A stretch of 64,000 bases of DNA from Sphingomonas sp. Leaf339 (GCF_001426195.1 NZ_LMRS01000001.1:126501-190500); one strand, 5' to 3'; shown: positions 8,619 to 18,120, counted from the stretch's first letter. Translations and numbers: made by a program. The notes: generated by a model from the letters alone, not told the origin.

Positions 8619-8650
8619 AAACAGTCCGGGGGACTGTTTTCAACTTCTTC
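8609..8650 (+). terminator. Long hairpin/attenuator between rpsM and rpsK
   Basis: The outer arms GAAGAAGT (8609-8616) and ACTTCTTC (8643-8650) flank an inner perfect stem AAAACAGTCC / GGACTGTTTT with a GGG loop. The inner hairpin ends in TTTT. The rpsM stop codon TAA sits in the stem. Because rpsK and rpoA lie downstream, this is more likely an attenuator or mRNA-stabilising/processing structure than a full terminator. Confidence 0.6.
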
Positions 8651-8716
8651 TCCGCCGGAGGCCGGTCGATAGCCGACAGCCTCCCGGTTGCAGTATCAGG
8701 GATTTAGGATCACAAA

Positions 8717-9106
8717 ATGGCACGTGAACCGCAGCGCATTCGCCGTCGCGAACGCAAGAACATCACCGCCGGCGTCGCGCATGTGAACGCCAGCTTCAAC
8801 AACACCATGATCACCATCACCGACGCGCAGGGCAACGCCATTTCGTGGTCGTCCGCCGGTGCGATGGGCTTCAAGGGTTCGCGCAAGTCGACCCCGTATG
8901 CGGCACAGGTCGCAGCGGAAGACGCTGGCAAGAAGGCCGCCGAGCACGGCGTCCGCACCATCGAAGTAGAGGTCAAGGGTCCGGGTTCGGGCCGCGAGTC
9001 GGCGCTTCGCGCGCTGCAGGCGGTCGGTTTCCAGATCACCTCGATCCGCGACGTGACGTCGATCCCGCACAACGGTGTGCGCCCGTCGAAGCGTCGCCGG
9101 GTCTGA
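8717..9106 (+). CDS. rpsK: 30S ribosomal protein S11
   Basis: A 129-aa platform protein of the small subunit that contacts S21 and the mRNA path. Diagnostic features are the central [18 protein letters not shown] and the C-terminal [18 protein letters not shown]. Length is standard. It sits between rpsM and rpoA in conserved order, separated from rpsM by about 100 bp holding a hairpin. Confidence 0.98.
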   Translation: MAREPQRIRRRERKNITAGVAHVNASFNNTMITITDAQGNAISWSSAGAMGFKGSRKSTPYAAQVAAEDAGKKAAEHGVRTIEVEVKGPGSGRESALRALQAVGFQITSIRDVTSIPHNGVRPSKRRRV

Positions 9107-9142
9107 TTTGGTCGCCTGCTTGGCGGGCGTCTGATCTTTCAG

Positions 9143-9164
9143 GCGCCGACTGACGAGTCGGCGT
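9143..9164 (+). other. Stem-loop between rpsK and rpoA
   Basis: GCGCCGAC and GTCGGCGT pair around TGACGA and are followed by a short pyrimidine run. It is a candidate mRNA processing or stabilising element inside the operon; no strong U-tract is present. Confidence 0.35.
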
Positions 9165-9213
9165 CTTCTATACCGAGGCGGTTCCCCAACCGCCTCCAAC
9201 CCAGGGGAACCCC

Positions 9214-10281
9214 GTGGCTGTCAATGCAAAGAACTGGCAGGAACTCAAAAAGCCGAACGGCCTGGAGAAAAAGGGCGGTGACGGCAAGCGCAAGGCGACG
9301 TTCGTTGCCGAGCCGCTGGAGCGTGGTTTCGGCCTGACGCTCGGCAACGCCCTGCGCCGCGTACTGCTCTCCTCGCTTCAGGGCGCGGCCGTCACCTCGA
9401 TCAAGATCGAGAACGTGCTGCATGAGTTCTCGTCGCTCGCCGGCGTGCGTGAAGACGTGACGGACATTGTCCTGAACGTGAAGCAGATCGCCATCCGCAT
9501 GCAGGGCGAAGGCCCCAAGCGCCTCCAGCTGTCGGCCACCGGCCCCGGCGAGGTGAAGGCGGGCGATATCGCCGTGTCCGGCGATATCGAGGTCATGAAC
9601 AAGGACCTCGTGATCTGCCATCTCGACGAGGGTGCGACGCTCAACATGGAGCTGACTGCCGACGTCGGTAAGGGCTATGTTCCGGCCTCCGCCAATCGTC
9701 CGGCCGACGCACCGATCGGGCTGATCCCCGTCGATGCGCTGTATTCGCCGGTACGTCAGGTATCGTACAAGGTCGACCCGACCCGCGTCGGGCAGGATCT
9801 CGATTACGACAAGCTGACGCTGACGATCGAAACCGACGGCACCGTGACCCCGGAAGACGCGGTCGGCTATGCCGGTCGTATCCTTCAGGACCAGCTGGCA
9901 CTGTTCGTCCACTTCGACGATTCGTCGATGACCCGTTCGGCCCCGATCGGCCAGGCGGCGGCACCGACGGCCGGTGGCGCGGAGCCTGCTGGCGATACCC
10001 AGCAGATCAACCGTTACCTGCTCAAGAAGGTCGACGAGCTCGAACTGTCGGTCCGCTCGGCCAACTGCCTGAAGAACGACAACATCATCTATATCGGTGA
10101 TCTGGTCGGCAAGACCGAGGCGGAAATGCTGCGCACGCCGAACTTCGGCCGCAAGTCCTTGAACGAGATCAAGGAAGTGCTGTCGTCGATGGGTCTGCGC
10201 CTCGGCATGGAAATCCCCGGCTGGCCGCCTGAAAACATCGAAGAGATGGCCAAGAAGCTGGAACAGGAAATTATGGGCTAA
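9214..10281 (+). CDS. rpoA: DNA-directed RNA polymerase subunit alpha
   Basis: A 355-aa alpha subunit that nucleates core enzyme assembly; its C-terminal domain binds UP elements and activators. The N-terminal dimerisation domain contains [20 protein letters not shown] and the C-terminal domain contains [15 protein letters not shown] and [13 protein letters not shown]. The start is GTG at 9214, supported by AGGGGAAC just upstream and by the conserved beginning [12 protein letters not shown]. Unlike its neighbours it uses a GTG start. Confidence 0.98.
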   Translation: MAVNAKNWQELKKPNGLEKKGGDGKRKATFVAEPLERGFGLTLGNALRRVLLSSLQGAAVTSIKIENVLHEFSSLAGVREDVTDIVLNVKQIAIRMQGEGPKRLQLSATGPGEVKAGDIAVSGDIEVMNKDLVICHLDEGATLNMELTADVGKGYVPASANRPADAPIGLIPVDALYSPVRQVSYKVDPTRVGQDLDYDKLTLTIETDGTVTPEDAVGYAGRILQDQLALFVHFDDSSMTRSAPIGQAAAPTAGGAEPAGDTQQINRYLLKKVDELELSVRSANCLKNDNIIYIGDLVGKTEAEMLRTPNFGRKSLNEIKEVLSSMGLRLGMEIPGWPPENIEEMAKKLEQEIMG

Positions 10282-10288
10282 GCCGCAT

Positions 10289-10309
10289 CGGGATAGCGAT
10301 GCTATCCCG
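10289..10309 (+). other. Perfect stem-loop immediately after rpoA
   Basis: CGGGATAGC and GCTATCCCG form a perfect 9-bp stem with a GAT loop, beginning 8 nt after the rpoA stop. There is no T-tract, so it is more likely an mRNA-stabilising or processing structure than an intrinsic terminator. Confidence 0.45.
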
Positions 10310-10361
10310 AAGACGGTGCCGCCCGGCCGGCGGGTCGGCCTCGGCCGATCCGTCCGACGTT

Positions 10362-10384
10362 GGACGCGGGCTTTGCCCGCGTCC
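10362..10384. repeat. Perfect 10-bp inverted repeat in the rpoA-rplQ spacer
   Basis: GGACGCGGGC and GCCCGCGTCC are exact complements with a TTT loop. It is the second stem-loop in an unusually long (245 bp) spacer inside the operon. Confidence 0.45.
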
Positions 10385-10415
10385 CGTCCGGCCAAGGCAA
10401 AAAGGTCCGGTTTAC

Positions 10416-10439
10416 GCCTAACCTTAGCCTAACTTTCCA
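10416..10439 (+). repeat. Copy 1 of a 24-bp dispersed repeat
   Basis: This 24-bp sequence, GCCTAACCTTAG followed by CCTAACTTTCCA, recurs identically on the same strand at 58794-58817. Internally it is an 11-bp tandem of GCCTAAC plus a TT-containing tail. It lies 88 bp upstream of rplQ. The CTAA-N7-CTAA spacing recalls a degenerate CtrA box (TTAA-N7-TTAA), but this is speculative. Confidence 0.5.
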
Positions 10440-10526
10440 AATGGGTTTCGGGTGGTGGCCCTCATTCTCACCACCTGGTTTCGGGTTCCGTCGAACGGCC
10501 CGTCAACGAACTGAAGGAAGAATATC

Positions 10527-10952
10527 ATGCGTCATCGCGTCGGCGGCCGTAAGCTACAGCGTACCTCGGCCCATCGTATCGCCCTGTTCCGCAACATGGC
10601 GGCGGCCCTCATCAAGCACGAGCAGATCACCACGACCGTCGCCAAGGCGAAGGAGCTTCGCCCGTATGTCGAGAAGCTGGTGACGTTGGCGAAGAAGGGT
10701 GGCCTGTCCAACCGTCGTCTGGCCCATGCGCGCCTTCTGGACGACGCCCAGCTCATCAAGCTGTTCGACGTGATCGGCACCCGCTACGCCGACCGCAACG
10801 GCGGCTACACCCGCATCATCAAGGCCGGCCCGCGCCAGTCCGACGCATCGCCGATGGCGATCATCGAGTTCGTCGATCGCGACGTCTCGGCCAAGGGCCA
10901 GGATTCGGGTCCGGTCATGAACAATGACGAGGATTACAACGAGGCCGCCTGA
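10527..10952 (+). CDS. rplQ: 50S ribosomal protein L17
   Basis: A 141-aa protein near the peptide exit tunnel. The opening [17 protein letters not shown] and [16 protein letters not shown] is diagnostic. Length matches alphaproteobacterial L17, with an acidic C-terminal tail ([10 protein letters not shown]). It is the last gene of the rpsM-rpsK-rpoA-rplQ unit, with AAGGAAG upstream as the ribosome-binding site and a strong terminator 27 bp after the stop. Confidence 0.98.
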   Translation: MRHRVGGRKLQRTSAHRIALFRNMAAALIKHEQITTTVAKAKELRPYVEKLVTLAKKGGLSNRRLAHARLLDDAQLIKLFDVIGTRYADRNGGYTRIIKAGPRQSDASPMAIIEFVDRDVSAKGQDSGPVMNNDEDYNEAA

Positions 10953-10975
10953 TCCGGCGATCGTTACGTTTGCTG

Positions 10976-11007
10976 AAAAGGGCGTCTCCGATGGGGGCGC
11001 CCTTTTT
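10976..11007 (+). terminator. Rho-independent terminator of the ribosomal/rpoA operon
   Basis: The 10-bp stem GGGCGTCTCC / GGGGGCGCCC (two G.U pairs) has a GAT loop and is followed by TTTTT. It lies directly after rplQ. Confidence 0.85.
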
Positions 11008-11095
11008 CCGTTCGGCCGCAGCGGGGCGGGTGATCGCGGTGGACAGGCTTCGACGGATCGATCATCTTCTGCGGCGCCGACCGGGGGGATGGGCG

Positions 11096-11908
11096 ATGCC
11101 GCTGCGATACGCACACTGGGTTCTGCTGGGCGTTCTGGCACCGCTGGTCCTGATCGCCTTCTGGCCCGCTTATTGGGGTGATCTGCCCCACGCGTCGCTG
11201 GCGTTTCACATCCACGGCCTCACCGCATCGGCATGGCTGCTGCTGGTTGCTGCGCAAAGCTGGACGATCCATGCTCGTCGGCGAATATTGCACCGGGCGA
11301 TGGGGCTCGCGGTGTTCGTCGCGGTGCCCTTGTTCGCCGCTGGCGGCGCGCTGGCCCTGCATAGCATGGCGGTGAAATATGCGACGGCTAGCCACCCGTT
11401 CTATGCCGTCTTCGGTCCACGTCTGGGTCTGCACGACATCGTATCCACGACCGCCTTGGTCGCGATGGTGGCGGCGGCGCTTCGCCATCGTCGCCACGTT
11501 GCCCGTCACGCGCGTTACATGGTGGCGACGGTCCTGCTCGTCCTGCCGCCGATCATGGCACGGTTGCCGATCCCCGTGCCGCCCGACCTGCATCCCGGCG
11601 AACTTGTCGGAACGGGGATCGCGCTCACGCTCTTTGCCACCGCACGGCGCGACGGCCGGCCGTTTCTGATCGTCGCGGGGGTCATGACGCTGGAGGTGAT
11701 CCTGTTCGAGACGGTCGGCGCATCGCATCCATGGGCCCGCGCTTTTGCCGGAATCGCTTCGCTGCCGCCGGGGCCGCTGGCGCTGGGCGCGATGGCAGCG
11801 GCGGCGGCCATGCTGGTGCTGACGTGGCAACCCCCGCGCCGCCCCGCGTCGGCCGGGTTGCACCGGGCCGAAGCGGCGACGGCCCGGCCCCTTCCCCCCC
11901 AGCGCTAG
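11096..11908 (+). CDS. Polytopic membrane protein of unknown function
   Basis: A 270-aa protein with about six to seven hydrophobic segments starting MPLRYAHWVLLGVLAPLVLI. Conserved-looking histidines follow: LAFHIHGLTASAWLLL, then HRAMG, LGLHDI and HARYM. This resembles DUF2306/cytochrome-b561-like four-helix membrane families, but no family can be named with confidence. The ATG at 11096 is chosen because an upstream in-frame start (10970) would place the N-terminus inside the rplQ terminator. guaA starts 18 bp downstream. Confidence 0.6.
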   Translation: MPLRYAHWVLLGVLAPLVLIAFWPAYWGDLPHASLAFHIHGLTASAWLLLVAAQSWTIHARRRILHRAMGLAVFVAVPLFAAGGALALHSMAVKYATASHPFYAVFGPRLGLHDIVSTTALVAMVAAALRHRRHVARHARYMVATVLLVLPPIMARLPIPVPPDLHPGELVGTGIALTLFATARRDGRPFLIVAGVMTLEVILFETVGASHPWARAFAGIASLPPGPLALGAMAAAAAMLVLTWQPPRRPASAGLHRAEAATARPLPPQR

Positions 11909-11926
11909 GGTCGCTAGAGGCCCGAC

Positions 11927-13480
11927 ATGGAACACCCCGACAGCATCCTCATCGTCGATTTCGGTAGCCAGGTGACGCAACTCATCGCCCGCCGTGTGCG
12001 CGAGGCGGGCGTCTATAGCGAGATCGCTCCCTTCCAGTCCGCGGCCGACGCCTTTGCCCGGATGCAGCCACGGGGCATTATCCTGTCTGGCGGCCCCGCA
12101 TCGGTGCTGGACGAGAACAGCCCACGCATCCCCGACGCGATCATGAACAGCGGCCTCCCGATGCTCGGCATCTGCTACGGCCAGCAGGCGCTGACGCAAC
12201 AGCTCGGTGGTCGGGTCGAAAAGGGCATGGGCGGCGAATTCGGCGAGGCGTTCGTGTCGGTCGATGCCACCTGCGCGTTGTTCGACGGCCTGTGGGGCGA
12301 AGGCGAACGTCATCAGGTTTGGATGAGCCACGGCGATCACGTCGCCGTGATCGCGCCCGGCTTTCATCCCGTCGCCTCCAGCCCCGGCGCGCCCTTCGCG
12401 ATTATCGCCGACGAGGCCCGGCAAATCTATGCGATGCAGTTTCACCCGGAGGTGGTCCACACGCCGGACGGGTCGAAGCTGATCGCCAACTTCGTCCGCC
12501 ATGTCTGTGGTCTGCCCGGCGACTGGAGCATGGCCGGCTTCCGTGCCGCCAAGATCGCAGAAATCCGCGCGCAGGTCGGCACCGGCAAGGTTATCTGCGG
12601 CCTGTCCGGCGGGGTCGACTCGTCGGTCGCGGCGCTGTTGATCCATGAGGCGATCGGTGACCAGCTGACCTGCGTGTTCGTCGATGGCGGCATCCTGCGC
12701 GCGGGCGAGGCCGAGCAGGTCGTCGGCCTGTTCCGCGGCCACTACAACATCCCGCTGGTTCATGTGCAGGCGCAGGACCTGTTCATGGACGGCCTCGCCG
12801 GCGTCACTGACCCGGAGGCCAAGCGGAAGTTCATCGGCAAGACCTTCATCGACGTGTTCGAGGCAGAGGCGAACAAGATCGGCGGTGCCGAGTTCCTGGC
12901 GCAGGGTACGCTGTACCCGGACGTGATCGAGAGCGTCAGCTTCACCGGCGGGCCATCGGTGACGATCAAGAGCCACCACAATGTCGGCGGCCTGCCTGAA
13001 CGCATGAACATGCAGCTCGTCGAGCCACTGCGCGAACTGTTTAAGGACGAGGTCCGCGTGCTCGGTCGCGAACTGGGGTTGCCGGACGTGTTCGTCGGTC
13101 GCCACCCATTCCCCGGACCCGGCCTCGCGATCCGCATCCCCGGCGAGGTGACGCGGGAGCGCTGCGATATCCTGCGCAAGGCGGATGCGATCTATCTGGA
13201 AGAGATCCGCAGCGCGGGGCTGTACGATGCGATCTGGCAGGCGTTTGCCGTGCTGCTGCCCGTCCGCACCGTCGGCGTGATGGGCGATGCCCGCACCTAT
13301 GATTACGTGCTGGCTCTGCGCGCGGTGACCTCGACCGACGGCATGACCGCGCAGGCCTTCTCTTTCCCCGGAGACTTCCTGCCGCGCGTCACGACGCGGA
13401 TCATCAACGAGGTGCGCGGTATCAATCGCGTGACCTACGACTATACGTCAAAGCCGCCCGGCACGATCGAGTGGGAATGA
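11927..13480 (+). CDS. guaA: GMP synthase (glutamine-hydrolysing)
   Basis: A 517-aa enzyme that converts XMP to GMP using glutamine and ATP. The N-terminal class-I amidotransferase has the nucleophile motif LGICYGQQ and the His-Glu pair in [10 protein letters not shown]. The ATP pyrophosphatase domain has the PP-loop [11 protein letters not shown] near residues 224-234. The C-terminal dimerisation domain ends [18 protein letters not shown] followed by KPPGTIEWE. Length and architecture are canonical. Confidence 0.98.
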   Translation: MEHPDSILIVDFGSQVTQLIARRVREAGVYSEIAPFQSAADAFARMQPRGIILSGGPASVLDENSPRIPDAIMNSGLPMLGICYGQQALTQQLGGRVEKGMGGEFGEAFVSVDATCALFDGLWGEGERHQVWMSHGDHVAVIAPGFHPVASSPGAPFAIIADEARQIYAMQFHPEVVHTPDGSKLIANFVRHVCGLPGDWSMAGFRAAKIAEIRAQVGTGKVICGLSGGVDSSVAALLIHEAIGDQLTCVFVDGGILRAGEAEQVVGLFRGHYNIPLVHVQAQDLFMDGLAGVTDPEAKRKFIGKTFIDVFEAEANKIGGAEFLAQGTLYPDVIESVSFTGGPSVTIKSHHNVGGLPERMNMQLVEPLRELFKDEVRVLGRELGLPDVFVGRHPFPGPGLAIRIPGEVTRERCDILRKADAIYLEEIRSAGLYDAIWQAFAVLLPVRTVGVMGDARTYDYVLALRAVTSTDGMTAQAFSFPGDFLPRVTTRIINEVRGINRVTYDYTSKPPGTIEWE

Positions 13481-13490
13481 GGCGTCGCGA

Positions 13491-13841
13491 TTAAAGCCTG
13501 ATTAGCTGGTGGAACGCCTGCGTGACGGAGTCGTCCGTCACCGGTTTCACCAATATCCTCGCTGGCGCACGACAGGGATCGCATTCGTCGGGACTGGCGG
13601 TGATGAAGATCACCGGCGTCGGCCCAAGCGCGTCGAGAATGCGCGACACCGCCGCAGGGCCGCAGCCACTTTCCAGCTTAACGTCCGACGTGATGAGAGT
13701 GGGATGATGCTGGTGCGCCATCTCCACCGCCTCATCCTCGGTCGCAGCGAACGAGAAGGACGTGGCGCCGGCGTCGGTGAGGATCATCTCGATGTTCATC
13801 GCAACCAGCGGCTCGTCCTCAATAATCAGAACGTGGCACAC
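13491..13841 (-). CDS. Orphan single-domain response regulator
   Basis: A 116-aa stand-alone receiver. It begins MCHVLIIEDEPLVAMNIEMIL, with acidic pocket Glu8-Asp9, phospho-acceptor Asp53 in TSDVKLESG, a Thr/Ser site in VIFITAS and the conserved Lys in ILVKPVT. It has no output domain. The sequence style matches alphaproteobacterial receivers linked to HWE/HisKA_2 kinases or general stress signalling (inference). It is convergent with guaA, with 10 bp between the stops. Confidence 0.85.
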   Translation of the reverse strand: MCHVLIIEDEPLVAMNIEMILTDAGATSFSFAATEDEAVEMAHQHHPTLITSDVKLESGCGPAAVSRILDALGPTPVIFITASPDECDPCRAPARILVKPVTDDSVTQAFHQLIRL

Positions 13842-14003
13842 TGGACGTCTCCGCTAACCTGGATCAGCTTTTAACGGTCCTCGCGCTGGATAAGGTCCGT
13901 CCTATTGTATTATATTAAGGATTGGCCAAATCCGCGCGACCAAGGACAGGTTCTTGCGCCGCACCTTGGCCTTGCGGGCCTTTTCGGTTAACGCGCGGCG
14001 ATC

Positions 14004-15443
14004 ATGTCCAGTCGTCCGCAAACGCTTTATGAGAAGATCTGGGCCGCCCATGTCGTCGAACGTCGCGACGATGGTACGTGCCTGATCTATATCGACCGCC
14101 ACCTCGTCCATGAAGTGACCAGTCCGCAGGCCTTTGAGGGGCTTCGCGTCGCCGGACGACGCGTGCGACGGCCCGAGCTGACACTGGCGGTGCCGGACCA
14201 TAATCTGCCGACGACGCCGCGGGTCGATGCCGCTGGCCGCCTGCTGCCGATCGCCGACAAGGAAAGCGCGGCGCAGCTCGACGCGCTCCGCCGCAACACC
14301 GCCGAGTTCGGTGTCGATTACATCGACGCAACCGCGGCCGAGCAGGGCATCGTCCATGTCGTCGGGCCGGAGCTGGGCTTCACCCTACCGGGGACGACCT
14401 TGGTGTGCGGTGACAGTCATACCTCGGCGCATGGCGCGCTGGGGGCGCTAGCGTTTGGTATCGGCACGTCGGAGGTCGAGCATGTGCTCGCCACGCAGAC
14501 GCTGTTGCTGTCGCCGTCCAAGACGATGGAAATCCGCGTCGACGGTGCGTTGGGCTTCGGCGTGTCAGCCAAAGACGTGATCCTGGCGATCATCGGCAAG
14601 ATCGGTGCGGCGGGCGGTACGGGTTATGTCGTCGAATACACCGGCGAGGTGATCCGCAACCTGTCGGTCGAGGGACGACTGACGATCGCCAATATGTCGA
14701 TCGAGGGCGGAGCGCGTGCCGGCCTCGTTGCACCGGACGAGACGACGTTCGACTATATCAAGGGTCGGCCGATGGCGCCGGCGGGCGCAGACTGGGACCG
14801 CGCGGTGGCGTGGTGGCGGACGCTGCCGAGCGATCCGGGCGCGAAGTACGACCGGACGGTGATGCTGGACGCCAGCGATATCGCGCCGTCGCTGACCTGG
14901 GGCACCAGCCCGGAGGATGTCGTGCCGATCACCGGCGCGGTGCCCGATCCGGACAGCTTCGCCGATCCCGCCAAGCGCGCGGCCGGGTGGAAGTCGCTCG
15001 ATTATATGGGCCTGACGCCGGGCACGCGGATGCAGGACGTGGACATCGGCCATGTCTTCATCGGCAGCTGCACCAACAGCCGGATCGAGGATCTGCGCGC
15101 GGCCGCCTCGGTGGCCGATGGTCGCCGCGTCGCGGACGGCGTGCGGGCGATGGTGGTGCCCGGATCGGGCCTGGTAAAGCGGCAGGCGGAGGCCGAGGGG
15201 CTCGATCGCATCTTCACTAACGCCGGGTTCGAATGGCGCGAGCCGGGCTGTTCGATGTGTCTGGCGATGAACCCGGACAAGGTGCCGCCGGGTGAGCGTT
15301 GTGCCTCCACCTCTAACCGCAACTTCGTCGGTCGGCAGGGGCCGGGGGCGCGGACGCATCTGTTGTCGCCGGCGATGGCGGCTGCGGCCGCGGTGACGGG
15401 ACGGCTGGCGGATGTCCGTGATCTGATGGGAGCGAAGTCATGA
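14004..15443 (+). CDS. leuC: 3-isopropylmalate dehydratase large subunit
   Basis: A 479-aa aconitase-family subunit isomerising 2- to 3-isopropylmalate in leucine biosynthesis with LeuD. The [4Fe-4S] ligands are seen in [13 protein letters not shown] and [32 protein letters not shown] is also diagnostic. Its stop overlaps (ATGA) the start of a 34-codon ORF, which overlaps leuD in the same way, giving a translationally coupled operon. The upstream leader (13842-14003) contains GGATT/AATCC and CCAAGG/CCTTGG dyads but no clear leader peptide. Confidence 0.97.
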   Translation: MSSRPQTLYEKIWAAHVVERRDDGTCLIYIDRHLVHEVTSPQAFEGLRVAGRRVRRPELTLAVPDHNLPTTPRVDAAGRLLPIADKESAAQLDALRRNTAEFGVDYIDATAAEQGIVHVVGPELGFTLPGTTLVCGDSHTSAHGALGALAFGIGTSEVEHVLATQTLLLSPSKTMEIRVDGALGFGVSAKDVILAIIGKIGAAGGTGYVVEYTGEVIRNLSVEGRLTIANMSIEGGARAGLVAPDETTFDYIKGRPMAPAGADWDRAVAWWRTLPSDPGAKYDRTVMLDASDIAPSLTWGTSPEDVVPITGAVPDPDSFADPAKRAAGWKSLDYMGLTPGTRMQDVDIGHVFIGSCTNSRIEDLRAAASVADGRRVADGVRAMVVPGSGLVKRQAEAEGLDRIFTNAGFEWREPGCSMCLAMNPDKVPPGERCASTSNRNFVGRQGPGARTHLLSPAMAAAAAVTGRLADVRDLMGAKS

Positions 15444-15544
15444 AGAAGGTTCTGGTGATGCTGATCGCCGGTGCGGTGCTGAGCGGCTTTGCGGCGTACA
15501 GCGCGACGGTGGCGAAGCCGCTGCCACCGGTTCGGGCGGGCTGA
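15440..15544 (+). CDS. Small hydrophobic ORF coupled between leuC and leuD
   Basis: A 34-codon ORF lies exactly between leuC and leuD. Its ATG overlaps the leuC stop (ATGA at 15440) and its TGA overlaps the leuD ATG (ATGA at 15544). The peptide starts MKK, has a hydrophobic stretch [16 protein letters not shown] and ends with a short polar, proline-containing tail. That looks like a signal peptide or a single membrane span. Exact coupling at both ends argues that it is translated. It could be a small membrane protein or just a coupling device; no family is recognised. Confidence 0.55.
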   Translation: MKKVLVMLIAGAVLSGFAAYSATVAKPLPPVRAG

Positions 15545-16173
15545 TGCAGCCGGTCACCGTCGTCACCGGCACGGCCTATCCCTGGGGAGCGAAGAACGTC
15601 GATACCGACGTCATCATTCCGGCGCATTGGCTGAAGACGATCTCGCGGACGGGACTGGGCCGCGGCGCGTTTGAGACGGTGCGGGCGCAGCCGGACAATA
15701 TCTTCGACAATCCGCGCTATGCCGGATCGCCGGTGCTGATCGCGGGCGACAATTTCGGTTGCGGTTCCAGCCGCGAACATGCCGCCTGGGCGCTGGCGGA
15801 CATGGGCGTGCGAGCGGTGATCGCGCCGAGTTTTTCCGACATTTTTTCGGGCAATGCCTTCAAGAACGGCATCGTCCCGGTCGTGCTGCCGCAGGACGCG
15901 GTGGACCGGCTAGTCGAGGTGGCAAAGGATCAGCCGGTGACGGTCGATCTGGAGACGATGACGGTCACGACGCCGTTCCAGGACCGCTTTCCGTTCGAGC
16001 TCGATTCGTTCCGCCGCCAGTGCCTGATGGAGGGGCTGGACGAGATCGGCTTGACCTTGGCGCGAGATACCGCGATTTCGAAATTCGAGGGAGCGATGGC
16101 CGAACATCGCCCTTGGATCGAGGAGAGGCGCGGATATGAAGGTGTTGTTGTCGAGGGTGCCGGGCGGACCTGA
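15544..16173 (+). CDS. leuD: 3-isopropylmalate dehydratase small subunit
   Basis: A 209-aa partner of LeuC carrying the swivelling substrate-recognition domain. Signatures are [15 protein letters not shown] and [17 protein letters not shown]. The start codon overlaps the small ORF upstream (ATGA). The 3' end overlaps the oxidoreductase gene by 38 bp in another frame, so the run leuC-smORF-leuD-oxidoreductase is probably one transcript. leuB and leuA are not in the window. Confidence 0.97.
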   Translation: MQPVTVVTGTAYPWGAKNVDTDVIIPAHWLKTISRTGLGRGAFETVRAQPDNIFDNPRYAGSPVLIAGDNFGCGSSREHAAWALADMGVRAVIAPSFSDIFSGNAFKNGIVPVVLPQDAVDRLVEVAKDQPVTVDLETMTVTTPFQDRFPFELDSFRRQCLMEGLDEIGLTLARDTAISKFEGAMAEHRPWIEERRGYEGVVVEGAGRT

Positions 16174-17131
16174 TCTTCTGGAACTGAGTGAGGTCCCCGA
16201 TCCGCCGGTCGCGGCGGGGCAGGTGCTGGTCGCGGTGAAGGCGTGCGCGATCAACTACCCCGACGTCCTGATCATCGAGGACAAGTACCAGTTCAAACCG
16301 CCGCGCCCCTTCGCGCCGGGCGGCGAGATCGCCGGGGTGATCGAGGCGATCAGCGATGGCGTGACAGGCTGGCAGGTCGGCGACCGGGTGATCGGCATGG
16401 TCGGCCATGGCGGGCTGGCCGAGAAGGTCGCGGTGGAGGCGGGGCGGCTGTATCGCCTGCCACCGGAGCGCGATTTCGCCGAGGGGGCGGCGTTGCTGTT
16501 GACCTATGCGACGACGATCCACGCGCTGATCGATCGCGGGCGGCTGGCGGCGGGGCAACGTCTGCTGGTGCTGGGCGCGGCGGGCGGTGTCGGGCTGGCG
16601 GCGATCGAATTGGGCAAGGCGTTCGGCGCACAGGTCGTCGCGGCGGTGTCGTCGGACGAGAAGGCGGCGGCGGCCAGCGCGGCGGGGGCGGACGAGACGA
16701 TCGTCTATAACCGCGCGCCGTTCGACAAGGAACAGTCTAGGGCGCTGGCCGACCGGTTCAAGGCGGCCGGGGGCACGGCCGGGTTCGACGTGATCTATGA
16801 TCCGGTCGGCGGTGACTATGCCGAACCGGCGCTCAGGTCGATCGGCTGGGAAGGCCGCTATCTAGTCGTCGGTTTCCCAGCGGGTATTCCGAAGCTGCCG
16901 CTGAACCTGACCCTGTTGAAAAGCTGCGACGTGTGCGGCGTGTTCTGGGGCGCGTTCGCGGCGCGCGATCCGGCGGCGAACGCGGCGCATATCGATCGGT
17001 TGTTCGCACTGTGGGAAGAGGGAGCGATCGCGCCACGCGTGACGGCGCGCTTTCCGCTGGAACGAGGTGGCGAGGCGATCGCGACGATGGCAGCGCGCGG
17101 GGCGATCGGGAAGCTGGTGGTGACGATGTAG
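16136..17131 (+). CDS. Quinone oxidoreductase-like MDR-family enzyme
   Basis: A 331-aa medium-chain dehydrogenase/reductase of the zinc-free quinone oxidoreductase class. It has the GroES-like start [19 protein letters not shown], the conserved [16 protein letters not shown] segment and a Rossmann motif [21 protein letters not shown] (about residues 143-163) for NADPH. Zinc-ligand cysteines are lacking. It resembles acryloyl-CoA reductase/YhdH-like or Qor-like enzymes; the substrate is unknown. It overlaps leuD by 38 bp. Confidence 0.85.
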   Translation: MKVLLSRVPGGPDLLELSEVPDPPVAAGQVLVAVKACAINYPDVLIIEDKYQFKPPRPFAPGGEIAGVIEAISDGVTGWQVGDRVIGMVGHGGLAEKVAVEAGRLYRLPPERDFAEGAALLLTYATTIHALIDRGRLAAGQRLLVLGAAGGVGLAAIELGKAFGAQVVAAVSSDEKAAAASAAGADETIVYNRAPFDKEQSRALADRFKAAGGTAGFDVIYDPVGGDYAEPALRSIGWEGRYLVVGFPAGIPKLPLNLTLLKSCDVCGVFWGAFAARDPAANAAHIDRLFALWEEGAIAPRVTARFPLERGGEAIATMAARGAIGKLVVTM

Positions 17132-17196
17132 GGGCACGTTGCGCGATGGCGTCGGCGCGCCTATCTCGACGGAGATATGCGATGGGGAAGCCGCCG

Positions 17197-17520
17197 ATGA
17201 CCAGTTTCGACGATCGCGAGCGCGCGTTCGAGGCGAAATATGCGCGCGATCAGGAGATGACGTTCCGGATCACCGCGCGGCGCAACCGGCTGCTCGGCCA
17301 ATGGGCGGCGGTGCAGATGGAGCTGACCCCGGCTGAGGCGGACGCCTATGCGAAGGCGGTGGTGCAGGCCGATTTCGAGGAATCGGGTGACGAGGACGTG
17401 ATCCGTAAGCTGGTCGGCGATCTGACCGCGGCGGGGATCGAAACCGACGAGGGCACCGTCCGCCGCGCGCTGGAGGAACGGCTGATCGAGGCGCGTCGCC
17501 AGTTGATGGAGGCGCAGTAA
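17197..17520 (+). CDS. F1-ATPase inhibitor subunit zeta family (DUF1476)
   Basis: A 107-aa helical protein whose opening MTSFDDRERAFEAKYARD is characteristic of DUF1476, the family of the Paracoccus zeta subunit that inhibits F1Fo-ATP synthase in its hydrolytic direction. The rest, LLGQWAAVQMEL through TVRRALEERLIEARRQL, is a four-helix bundle. The ATG at 17197 is chosen over 17182 because the family begins at this point. It lies in a small run with BolA and glutaredoxin genes. Confidence 0.85.
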   Translation: MTSFDDRERAFEAKYARDQEMTFRITARRNRLLGQWAAVQMELTPAEADAYAKAVVQADFEESGDEDVIRKLVGDLTAAGIETDEGTVRRALEERLIEARRQLMEAQ

Positions 17521-17523
17521 GCG

Positions 17524-17754
17524 ATGCCGATGGCCGCCGAAGAAATTGTCGCGATGATCCGCGACGCCATCCCCGATGCCGAGGTGGAGATCACCGATCT
17601 GGCCGGCGATGGCGATCATTATGCCGCGCGCGTCGTATCGCCCAGCTTTGCCGGGATGCCACGCGTGCGCCAGCACCAGAAGGTTTATGCGGCACTGGGT
17701 GGTCGCATGGGGGGCGTGCTGCACGCGCTCCAACTGACTACCGCCGTTTCTTGA
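17524..17754 (+). CDS. BolA/IbaG family protein
   Basis: A 76-aa BolA-fold protein with the AVSPSFAG-type region seen as VVSPSFAGMPRVRQHQKVYAAL and the invariant His of HQ. BolA proteins form [2Fe-2S]-bridged complexes with CGFS glutaredoxins, and such a glutaredoxin begins 10 bp downstream. Together they probably act in iron-sulfur trafficking and iron sensing. It starts 3 nt after the DUF1476 stop. Confidence 0.92.
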   Translation: MPMAAEEIVAMIRDAIPDAEVEITDLAGDGDHYAARVVSPSFAGMPRVRQHQKVYAALGGRMGGVLHALQLTTAVS

Positions 17755-17764
17755 GGAAGACGCA

Positions 17765-18091
17765 ATGACTGACGACGCCAACGCCCGCATCGATGCGGTA
17801 GTCAAAGCCAACAAGGCCGTATTGTTCATGAAGGGCAGCCCGCTGTTCCCGCAGTGCGGCTTTTCCAGCCGCGCGGTGGCGATCCTGAACCATCTGGGCG
17901 CGGAGTTCGAAAGCGTCGACGTGCTGCAGGACCAGGGTATTCGCCAAGGGATCAAGGCCTATTCGGATTGGCCGACGATTCCGCAACTTTATGTCGATGG
18001 CGAGTTCGTCGGCGGATCGGACATCATGATGGAGATGTACGAGAGCGGCGAACTGGCCGAGTTGTTCGGGGCGGAAAAGACCGACGCCTGA
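17765..18091 (+). CDS. grxD: Monothiol glutaredoxin (Grx4/GrxD family)
   Basis: A 108-aa CGFS-type glutaredoxin with the active site QCGFSSRAV (about residues 37-45). The glutathione-binding features are seen as WPTIPQLYVDGEFVGGSDI. It coordinates a [2Fe-2S] cluster with glutathione and pairs with the adjacent BolA. Length is standard and it is followed by a terminator. Confidence 0.96.
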   Translation: MTDDANARIDAVVKANKAVLFMKGSPLFPQCGFSSRAVAILNHLGAEFESVDVLQDQGIRQGIKAYSDWPTIPQLYVDGEFVGGSDIMMEMYESGELAELFGAEKTDA

Positions 18092-18120
18092 CGGGCGAGG
18101 GAAGGTTTGATGTGACGACC

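Noticed and set aside
13920..14003. leu leader peptide/attenuator
   Set aside because: Small dyads are present but there is no short ORF with leucine codons ahead of leuC.
13902..14357. Minus-strand ORF overlapping leuC, with a basic C-terminal tail
   Set aside because: Most of it is antisense to conserved leuC sequence and no family features are visible.
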